DNA of 64,000 nt from Pseudomonas sp. Seg1. GTDB lineage: Bacteria; Pseudomonadota; Gammaproteobacteria; Pseudomonadales; Pseudomonadaceae. Within the stretch, counting starts at the first letter, position 1, and every line of letters starts with the position of its first letter. The notes beneath the pieces are model-generated. The model did no database searches. It was not told where the DNA came from and worked only from the letters and a program-made list of their open reading frames with translations. Made by a program: the position numbers and the translations under genes. This document shows, one piece after another, positions 35,571-42,800 of this stretch. The DNA lies in the NCBI RefSeq assembly GCF_018326005.1, contig NZ_AP021903.1, positions 2,358,001 to 2,422,000 on the forward strand. Reading direction: 5' to 3'.

Positions 35571-36470
35571 ATGAACCCGTTCGAAGACATGCGTATTTTT
35601 TGCCAGGTCATGGACTCCGGCAGCTTCACCAACGCCGCCGATCAGTTGGGCCTGTCCAAGCAATTCGTCAGCCGTCGCCTGATGCAGCTCGAAGAGCGTC
35701 TCGGCGTGCGTTTGCTCAATCGCTCGACCCGGCGCCTCGACGTCACGCCACTGGGCCAGAGCTACTACGAGTCGGCACTGCGCTTGCTCGGTGAAGTCGA
35801 ACAGGTCGAGCAGGGTATCGCCGGGCAAACTGCCGAGCCGCGCGGGACGATTCGTCTGAGCGCGCCGTTATCGTTTGCCGTGGCGCATCTCGGTTGCCTG
35901 TTGCCGATGTTTTTGCAGCGCTATCGCGAGGTCACGGTCGAGGTGGATTTGAGCGATCGGCCGGTGGACCTGCTTGGCGAAGGCTACGACCTGGCGCTGC
36001 GTATTGGCGTGCTGGAAGACTCGACGCTGATCGCCCGGCGCATTGCGTCGATTGAGCGGGTTTACTGCGCCAGCCCGGCGTATCTCGCCGAGCGCGGCAC
36101 ACCGCTCAAGCCTGAGGATCTGCTCAGCCATGACTGCTTGCCCTATGGCCACGGGCGCTCGGTGCAATGGCGGTTCAACGCGGGACAGGGCAAGCCGCAG
36201 TTGGTGAATGTCACCGGGCGCATGCGCGTGAACAACGGCGAGTTGCTCAGGGATGCGGCGGTGCAGGGGATGGGGATTACCTATTTGCCGACGTTCATTG
36301 TCGGTGCGGCGCTGAAGGATGGCCGGCTGGTGCCGGTGCTGGATGATTTGCGCCCGGAGCCGCTGACGTTATCGGCGGTGTATCCGCAGCATCGACAGGC
36401 CTCCCGACCCGTGCAGGCGTTGGTCGAATTCCTGCGCGAACGGCTGAACCAGAGCAACGTCGCTCTCTGA
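35571..36470 (+). CDS. LysR-family regulator (CrgA/AaeR-type)
   Basis: The 299-residue protein starts MNPFEDMRIFCQVMDSGSFT with the typical helix-turn-helix (NAADQLGLSKQFVSRRLMQL EERLGVRLL) and the CrgA-group hallmark RSTRRLDVTPLGQSYYE. An effector domain follows (EGYDLALRIGVLEDSTLIAR). I chose ATG 35571 with GAGAG upstream; a GTG two codons earlier is in frame. It diverges from the esterase gene across a spacer of about 160 bases. Two REPINs follow its stop codon. Confidence 0.9.
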   Translation: MNPFEDMRIFCQVMDSGSFTNAADQLGLSKQFVSRRLMQLEERLGVRLLNRSTRRLDVTPLGQSYYESALRLLGEVEQVEQGIAGQTAEPRGTIRLSAPLSFAVAHLGCLLPMFLQRYREVTVEVDLSDRPVDLLGEGYDLALRIGVLEDSTLIARRIASIERVYCASPAYLAERGTPLKPEDLLSHDCLPYGHGRSVQWRFNAGQGKPQLVNVTGRMRVNNGELLRDAAVQGMGITYLPTFIVGAALKDGRLVPVLDDLRPEPLTLSAVYPQHRQASRPVQALVEFLRERLNQSNVAL

Positions 36471-36497
36471 GTGGATCTTTCAAACACTGCAAAGCCC

Positions 36498-36586
36498 TGT
36501 GGGAGCGAGCCTGCTCGCGAAAGCGGACGGTCAGTCAAAACATCATTGGCTGACCCACAGCATTCGCGAGCAGGCTCGCTCCCACA
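36498..36586. repeat. REPIN
   Basis: TGTGGGAGCGAGCCTGCTCG and CGAGCAGGCTCGCTCCCACA form inverted halves; same type as the element at 28698. Confidence 0.9.
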
Positions 36587-36630
36587 TTGGGTTCATGGTT
36601 GTCTGCGGAATTTGTGCACACTGCATAACC

Positions 36631-36722
36631 CTGTGGGAGCTGGCTTGCCAGCGATAGCGGTGTGTCAGGCAATACAAGGTTGCCTGATCCGGCCTCATCG
36701 CTGGCAAGCCAGCTCCCACAGG
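36631..36722. repeat. REPIN, second sequence type
   Basis: CTGTGGGAGCTGGCTTGCCA and TGGCAAGCCAGCTCCCACAG form inverted halves. The core GCTGGCTTGCCAGC differs from the GCGAGCCTGCTCGC type just upstream, so two REP classes lie side by side. Confidence 0.9.
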
Positions 36723-36742
36723 TTTTGTGGCGTTTCTGAAAA

Positions 36743-37180
36743 TCAGTTGGTGCGCTTGTCATCGCCGGGCTCGCCGCCGACATGCACGCCGCGATCATCG
36801 CCGACTTCACCGGCGCGGTGGACGCCGTGATCATCGCCTGGCTCAGCGTGCGTGCCGCTGCGTCCTGACGAGGACGCGGAGTCGCCCGAGTGTCCGGAGC
36901 CTTGGCCGCTGCCGCTGTGACCACCGCCGCCATCACCGTGTCCACTGCCACCGCTGCCACTGCCGCCATGACCGCCACCATTGCCGCCACCGCCACCGCC
37001 ATGCCCACCACCGTTTCCGCCGCTACCCCCTCCGCCGTGTCCACCGCCGCCACTCCCTCCACTGCCACCTTCCTTGGCCTGAACACTGGAAACGCCTGAA
37101 AGATTGTCCGGAATCAACACGGTAGACGCCGACAGTACTGCGCCAATGGCCATTGCGAGCACGAGCTTTTTAATGTGCAT
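36743..37180 (-). CDS. secreted Gly/Ser/His-rich low-complexity protein
   Basis: The 145-residue product has a signal peptide (MHIKKLVLAMAIGAVLSAST, cleavage perhaps after VQA near 35). About 60 residues of Gly-rich repeats follow, with periodic His, Ser and Asn (GGGHGGGGSGGNGGGHGG). The tail is acidic, His-containing and built of repeats (EPGDDHGVHRAGEVGDDRGV). GGAG precedes the ATG. It follows gspG and gspF in the same direction, so it is probably co-transcribed with secretion genes and could be a secreted or metal-binding partner. The His/Asp-rich repeats could bind metal, but this is inference. The codon pattern is repetitive and prone to length change. Confidence 0.65.
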   Translation of the reverse strand: MHIKKLVLAMAIGAVLSASTVLIPDNLSGVSSVQAKEGGSGGSGGGGHGGGGSGGNGGGHGGGGGGNGGGHGGSGSGGSGHGDGGGGHSGSGQGSGHSGDSASSSGRSGTHAEPGDDHGVHRAGEVGDDRGVHVGGEPGDDKRTN

Positions 37181-37253
37181 ATCGTTCTCCGTCTTATTGT
37201 CTGGTTGGGAACGTCGATGAGCGTTGTTGCGTCGATCCGACCCGTTCCCGGGG

Positions 37254-38441
37254 TCAGTGGATACTGGAAGCCAGTTCGAAAATCGGGATGTACATCAGGA
37301 TCACGATGACCCCGATGAGCAGGCCGATGAAGGTCATCAGCAGCGGTTCGAACAGGCGCACGAACCATTCGATCCAGCGACTGATCTCCTCGTCGTAGAA
37401 ATCGGCGCTGCGTTCCATCATCTGCCCGAGGTTGCCGGATTGTTCACCGGCCCGCAGCAGGCGCAGGGACACTGGCGTCACCAGCCGATTGAGCTCCAGC
37501 GCGGCGGACAATGACTGACCTTCGCGCACGCGCTCGCAGGCCTGATCCAGCCGCGCCCGAGAGGCGACGGTGAGCAGGCCGCGAACCATGCCCATGGCGG
37601 TGACCAGCGGAATTCCGCCTTGCAGCAAGATTCCCAGCGAGCGATAGAAGCGCGCCAGTTCATACATGAAAATCCGTTGATGCACGGCCGGCAGTTTCTC
37701 CACCAGCCGATCCAGTCCACGGCGAAATGCCGGTTGTTTTTGCAGCACGGCGAGGGCGATGACAATGGCCGCCAGCGCACCGAAGAATTCACCCTGATGC
37801 GCATGCAAGAACATGCCGCTGCTCATCAGGATCTGTGACAGCCACGGCAGGTTCGACCCCAAACCTTCGAACACCAGGCTGAAGCGCGGTACAACATAAC
37901 CCATCAAGAACAGCACCACGCCACCGCCGACCACCAGCAACAGCAGCGGATAGATCGAGGCGCTGACGATCTTCTGCCGCACCTCGTCCATGCGCTGGCG
38001 ATAACTGACGTAGCGGCCCAGCGCATCACCGACCGCGCCGGTTTTCTCGCTGGACTGTACCAGCGCCACGTACAGCGGCGGGAATACTGCGGACAACTGG
38101 CCGAGTGCCTGAGAGAAGGATTTGCCTTCGTAGAGCAGGCGCACCAGCTCAGTCAAGGTTTTGCGGGCGGCGGGGGCGGTTTCTTTTTCGGCGAGGCTTT
38201 CCAGCGCATCGATCAACGGCAGGCCGGCATTGAGCAGCGTGGTCAGCTCCTGGCTGAACAACACCAGATTGAACGTTTCGCGTTGGCGCAGGCGCAACGA
38301 GCGCCAGTGTTTCTCGGCATGCAGGCTGAGCACGCGCAGACCTTGATCTTCGGCAATACGCCGCGCTTCGCCGTGTCCCGGCGCCTCGATGCTCAGCGCC
38401 ACCACACCGGTCTTGCCGACCGCCTTCAGATGAAATCGCAT
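37254..38441 (-). CDS. gspF: GspF/PilC-type inner membrane platform protein
   Basis: The 395-residue protein matches type II secretion GspF: an N-terminal cytoplasmic part (AEDQGLRVLSLHAEKHW), then two repeated GspF domains (LVLFSQELTTLLNAGLPLID at about 75 and YELARFYRSLGILLQGGIPL at about 265) and three membrane segments (LLLLVVGGGVVLFLMGYVV and ending LMTFIGLLIGVIVILMYIPI). It acts as the inner-membrane platform that works with the GspE ATPase. It lies 14 bases after gspG, on the strand opposite to the main secretion operon 14 kb away. Confidence 0.92.
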   Translation of the reverse strand: MRFHLKAVGKTGVVALSIEAPGHGEARRIAEDQGLRVLSLHAEKHWRSLRLRQRETFNLVLFSQELTTLLNAGLPLIDALESLAEKETAPAARKTLTELVRLLYEGKSFSQALGQLSAVFPPLYVALVQSSEKTGAVGDALGRYVSYRQRMDEVRQKIVSASIYPLLLLVVGGGVVLFLMGYVVPRFSLVFEGLGSNLPWLSQILMSSGMFLHAHQGEFFGALAAIVIALAVLQKQPAFRRGLDRLVEKLPAVHQRIFMYELARFYRSLGILLQGGIPLVTAMGMVRGLLTVASRARLDQACERVREGQSLSAALELNRLVTPVSLRLLRAGEQSGNLGQMMERSADFYDEEISRWIEWFVRLFEPLLMTFIGLLIGVIVILMYIPIFELASSIH

Positions 38442-38455
38442 GGGCCGCGCTCCGC

Positions 38456-38884
38456 TTACTGCCAGTTGGTCACTTCGGCGTTTTCACCTTCACCGCCGGG
38501 CTGGCCGTCCTTGCCCATCGACAGCAAGTCGTACTCGCTGTTTTCGCCAGGATAGCGGTAGGTGTAATTACGTCCCCACGGATCCTGCGGCAGTTTTTTC
38601 TGCAAGTACGGGCCGGTCCATTTCGCTTCGTCACTCGGTGCGGCGACCAAGGCCTGCAAGCCCTGTTCGGTGGACGGGTAGTGACCGACCTCCAGTCGAT
38701 AGATGTCCAGTGCCTTGCTCAGCCCTTCGATCTGCGCCTTGGCCACTTTCACTTCCGAGCGACCGAGTTGGGCGAAGTATTTCGGCGCGACGATCCCGGC
38801 CAACAGGCCGAGTACCACCAGCACCACGAGCAATTCGAGCAGGGTGAAACCGCGTTGGTCACGCGGACGAAATTGCAGCTTCAT
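38456..38884 (-). CDS. gspG: GspG major pseudopilin
   Basis: The 142-residue protein has the prepilin motif RGFTLLELLVVLVVLGLLAG with processing after Gly and the Glu at +5. The GspG C-terminal signature follows (YRLEVGHYPSTEQGLQALV, then DPWGRNYTYRYPGENSEYDL with calcium-site residues). It is the main subunit of the type II secretion pseudopilus. The start at 38884 has GGGAGGTCATC upstream; the longer frame to 38932 was not used. It is the first gene of the small minus-strand unit gspG-gspF-Gly-rich protein. No prepilin peptidase gene is in the window. Confidence 0.93.
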   Translation of the reverse strand: MKLQFRPRDQRGFTLLELLVVLVVLGLLAGIVAPKYFAQLGRSEVKVAKAQIEGLSKALDIYRLEVGHYPSTEQGLQALVAAPSDEAKWTGPYLQKKLPQDPWGRNYTYRYPGENSEYDLLSMGKDGQPGGEGENAEVTNWQ

Positions 38885-39003
38885 GATGACCTCCCGTGAG
38901 TGGCAGCCGTGTTGCGTGAAGGGCTTATGCAATTGCCATGCTCAGCCCCCACTCAAATACATCAACTTGGCTGAAGCCCTTGTAATACGGGCTTCTCAAG
39001 AGT

Positions 39004-39019
39004 CGGCACAGTGCTTGCG
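39004..39019 (+). promoter_or_regulatory. candidate sigma54 promoter upstream of the transglycosylase gene
   Basis: CGGCACAGTGCTTGCG has the GG-N10-GC spacing and good -24 and -12 cores, differing from consensus at the first and last positions. It is 72 bases before the ATG at 39091. The palindrome at 39043 lies between it and the gene. Confidence 0.5.
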
Positions 39020-39042
39020 TATGGCTCAAGCGTGATCGGCCA

Positions 39043-39060
39043 TTGGGGCATTTCCCCCAA
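39043..39060. promoter_or_regulatory. G/C dyad TTGGGG-N6-CCCCAA type
   Basis: TTGGGGCATTTCCCCCAA is a near-perfect dyad in the spacer between gspG (minus) and the transglycosylase gene (plus). A related GGGG-N5-CCCC dyad occurs upstream of the oxidase gene at 39765. It may be a regulator site shared by both directions, or form a hairpin in the leader RNA. Confidence 0.4.
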
Positions 39061-39090
39061 TTTATCGGGGTCGATCCGGGGAGGCCCGAC

Positions 39091-39699
39091 ATGAAATTTC
39101 TCGCCAGCGGATTGCTCGGTTGTGTGCTGCTCAGCGGTGCCGTGCAAGCCGATGTATTCATCTCCGTGGACGCCAAGGGCAGCTATGTCCTGTCCAACGT
39201 CCACCGGCCCGGACGCACGTACGAACGGGTGATCCACGAAGCTGAAATGCCTGTGGGCAGCCTCGATCAGCAACCGCAAATGATCGCCAACCAGCCCTAC
39301 GCGGAACTGGTGTCGGCGGCGGCCACGGCCAATCAATTGCCCGAAGCGCTGTTGCACGCGGTGATCAACGCCGAGTCGCATTACAACCCCGGCGCGACCT
39401 CAGCCAAAGGCGCGGGCGGGCTCATGCAGTTGATGCCCGACACCGCACGCGAGCTGGGTGTAACGGACGTCTACGACCCCAAGGCCAACATTCAGGGCGG
39501 GGCCAAATACCTCAAGCGCCTGATGACCCTGTTCGACAACGACATTGCCCTCGCGGTGGCGGCTTACAACGCAGGGCCGGACGCGGTGCTCAGCCGTGGC
39601 CGGGTGATTCCGCCGTTCGCTGAAACCCAGCGTTATGTGCCGAATGTATTGCGTCAGTACCGGCGTTTGCAGGGCCTGGCGATGGATGCGCCGTTGTGA
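39091..39699 (+). CDS. periplasmic lytic transglycosylase (SLT domain)
   Basis: The 202-residue protein has a signal peptide (MKFLASGLLGCVLLSGAVQA), a short DUF4124-like segment (DVFISVDAKGSYVLSNV) and a C-terminal SLT lysozyme-like domain. The catalytic Glu is in AVINAESHYNPGA at about residue 107, followed by GAGGLMQLMPDTARELGV and AVAAYNAGPDAV. Small transglycosylases like this open the peptidoglycan for envelope-spanning secretion machines. It sits between gspG and the oxidase gene, so a role in assembling this secretion system is likely. The ATG at 39091 has GGGGAGG upstream. Confidence 0.88.
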   Translation: MKFLASGLLGCVLLSGAVQADVFISVDAKGSYVLSNVHRPGRTYERVIHEAEMPVGSLDQQPQMIANQPYAELVSAAATANQLPEALLHAVINAESHYNPGATSAKGAGGLMQLMPDTARELGVTDVYDPKANIQGGAKYLKRLMTLFDNDIALAVAAYNAGPDAVLSRGRVIPPFAETQRYVPNVLRQYRRLQGLAMDAPL

Positions 39700-39710
39700 G
39701 CCCAACCCGG

Positions 39711-39777
39711 TTTTCCCCACTTTCGGGGCAAACCGATAAGGCCCGAAATGTGGGGGAAACGGGTGGGGAATATCCCC
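39711..39777. promoter_or_regulatory. CCCC-N6-GGGG dyads upstream of the oxidase promoter
   Basis: TTTTCCCCACTTTCGGGGCA (39711-39730) and GGGGAATATCCCC (39765-39777) lie about 50-115 bases before the sigma54 promoter at 39829, the usual place for an activator binding site. The stretch can also fold as a 13-pair hairpin with one bulge (CCCCAC/GTGGGG and TTTCGGG/CCCGAAA) after the transglycosylase stop, so a terminator-like role is an alternative, although no T-run follows. Confidence 0.5.
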
Positions 39778-39828
39778 CGGATTCTCAAGTCGTTGCGGTA
39801 ACTAGCTGAACGTTAATGCATTTTTTTG

Positions 39829-39844
39829 TGGCACAGGGATTGCT
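39829..39844 (+). promoter_or_regulatory. sigma54 promoter of the multicopper oxidase gene
   Basis: TGGCACAGGGATTGCT is a full match to TGGCAC-N5-TTGCW with GG-N10-GC spacing. It lies 56 bases before the ATG at 39900. A longer open frame with an ATG at 39816 would start before the -24 element, which argues for 39900 as the true start. In P. putida the mnx genes need RpoN and the activator MnxR. Confidence 0.9.
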
Positions 39845-39899
39845 CCGAGGCATTTGTCGAGAAGTGTTCCCAAGAGCACCCACTACGAGGTTACTGATC

Positions 39900-42800
39900 A
39901 TGGTTGGCATTCATCACGCTCCGTCTCTGCTCAACTGGCTGCTGATTCTGGCCTCGATGCTCAGCGTCGAGCTGGCCGGCGCGGCCGTACGTTGCGAGCG
40001 CAACCTGGTGGCCAACGTCGTCGCCTTCGATCAACCGCTGATGTTCAACCGCCTCGGTGCGCAGAACATCAACGGCATGATGTTCGCCCTGCGCCGCGAT
40101 GTGGTCGATGAACATGAGCAGTCGCTGGCTTACGGTGGCGCTGCGGTGCCGGGCAAAGTTTCGCTGCGCCCGGACAAGCGTCCACGGCCATTGGTGCTAC
40201 GCGTGGCCGCCGGGGATTGCCTGACGATCAATCTGCAGAACCTGCTCGACTATCAGGCCAACCCGAACAAGCACTTTGAAAACGAGGGCGAAGAGGAGGG
40301 CGCCGAGAACGCCAACGGCGCCGAAGACTTCAAAGTTGATGAGCAAGTGGCTGACCGTCATGTCGGTTTCCAGGTCAACGGCCTGCAAGCGGTGAACAGC
40401 ATTGATGACATTTCCTCGTTCACCGGGCGTAACGCCAACAGCCTGGTGCCACCGGGCGCGAGCCGTTCCTACACCTTGTTCGCCGAACGCGAAGGCGCGT
40501 TTGCCGTCAGCAGCCGTGGCGCGACTTTTGGTGGCGAGGGCGCGGCCGGCAACGTTGCCAACGGCCTGTTCGGCCAGGTCGTCGTCCTGCCCAAGGGCGG
40601 TCGCAGCTATCGCAACACCCTCACCGAAGAAGAAATGCGCCTCGCCACCACCGGCCGCACACCGGCCGGCCAACCCATCGTCGACTACCAGGCGCGCTAC
40701 CCGCAACGCGAACCGTGGTTGCGCGAAGGCAAGGCCGGCACGCCGATCATCAACATGGTGGACGGCAGTGAAATCATTTCCAGTGAAAGCGATGCGATTG
40801 TCATGGGTAGCAACGCCGACGGCAGTTTCCCGTCCAGTACCTATCCGTTGGAATCAATGGGCAAACGCAATCCGGCGATCCCCAACCGGTTGGAACCGTT
40901 CCGCGATTTCGCTTCGCAGTTCCAGGATGAAACCGCTGCCACCCAAGCGTTCCCCGCGTACTGGGCCGATCCGGTGATGGCCCATGTGCTGGAGCCGACC
41001 CGCGACTCGTTCATGATCAACTACGGCTCCGGCGGCATGGGCGCCGAAGTGGTCGCCAACCGCTTGGGCGTGGGGCCGATGCACGATTGCCTGTCGTGCG
41101 CCTATGAAGAATTCTTCCTCAGTTCCCACACCGTCGGCGATGTGGCGATGCTGGTGGATGTGCCGGCCAACACCGGGCTTGAGAACATCGCCCCCGGCCA
41201 GACCCCGCGCGCTGATCAGATCGGTGTCAAAGCCACCATGGCCCTGTATCCGTCGGAGCCGTCGAACGTCAACCACAGCTACATCGGTGACTTCGTCAAA
41301 TTCCGCAATACTCACAATGGCCACGAACAGCACATCTTTCACCTGCACGGCCATCAGTGGCTGTTCAATCCCAACGACGACAACTCCGATTACGTCGACG
41401 CCCAAGGGATCGGGCCGGGCGCCGGTTATACCTATGAAATCGCCAACGGTGGTTCGGGCAACCGCAACCGCGTGGCCGGTGATGCGATCTATCACTGCCA
41501 TTTCTATCCGCACTTCGCCCAAGGCATGTGGGCCATGTGGCGGGTCCACGATGTGTTTGAAGAAGGCACCCGCCTCGATGTTTCGCAGCAGGGCGCCGAC
41601 GGCTATCACCGCGAACCGTTTGCCTTGCGCAGCGGCAAACCGGCTGCCGGAGCACGGGCCTTGCCCGATGGTGAAATCGTCGCCGGTACACCGATTCCGG
41701 CCATTGTTCCGCTGCCTGGCAAAGCCATGGCGCCGATGCCCGGCAAAGTGGTGGTGGTGCCGAAAATCGGTGAAACCCTGGTCGCCGGTAATGACGACGA
41801 TGACGAAGAAGAGGGCGATGATGACGGTGAACACCATGGCGGCAACGCTGCCGGTCAAGCCATCGGCTCGCTGGCGCTGGTCGATCGCAGTGAAGCCAAC
41901 CGAAATGCCGACGGCAGCCTGAAAAACCCCGGCTATCCGTTCTGGATTGGCGGCATGGAAAGCTCCGTGGGCCAGCGTCCGCCAACGCCGCCACTGGACA
42001 TGCTCGACGCCGCCACCGCGCAATCGCTCAAGGCCAGCGGCAAAGCGCTGTGGGCCAACCTCGACCCGGCACAGTCCGGCGGTTGGGATGGCGGCTTGCA
42101 GCGGCACGCACTCGACGGCGTCGCGGCCGGTGGCGAGGCACACACCGTGACCACTTCGCTGGACTTCTCCAAGGAAGTCACCCGCGCCAAACCGATTTAC
42201 CTGCCGGAAGAAGGCACCGAAGTCGAACAGGCCGCGATGGCTTTCCACGCGAAAAAAGATCACCCAAGCTATGCCTTGCTGCCCGGCAATCAAGTGGTGG
42301 CCAAGGCGTTCCGCACCAACGGTGCCTTGCCGATGGCGGGCGCGCCGTACTACGAGCCGTGCATGGATGATCGGCAAAAACGCCTGACCAGCAACGCCGG
42401 CAGCGGCGAGTTCGCCAGCGGTGAGCGCATCGACGGCATGTCCTTTGTTGGCGCCTCGACCTTCACCGCCGACCGCCCACGCATCTACAAAGCCGCCAAC
42501 ATCCAGTTTGATGCGGTGTACAACAAAGTCGGTTATCACTTCCCGCAGGCGCGCATTCTCGCGCTGTGGGAAGACGCCTGGCCGGTGATCACCAAACAGC
42601 GTCCGCCAGAGCCGCTGGTGATGCGCATGAATACCTTCGATTGCGTGCAATACCAGCAAACCAACCTGGTGCCGGCCACTTATGAGATGGACGACTATCA
42701 GGTGCGCACGCCGACCGATGTGATCGGCCAGCACATCCACTTGCCGAAGTGGGATCTGACCTCGGCGGACGGCTCTTCCAACGGCTGGAACTACGAGGAC

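Noticed and set aside
38885..39000. A sigma54 promoter on the minus strand for gspG
   Set aside because: The best candidate, TGGCAATTGCATAAGC, has 11 instead of 10 bases between GG and GC, and another with correct spacing has poor cores. The promoter of gspG remains unknown.
39816..39899. Oxidase start at the upstream ATG
   Set aside because: That ATG precedes the -24 element of the promoter, so it would not be in the transcript; ATG 39900 has GAGG upstream and opens with the export signal.
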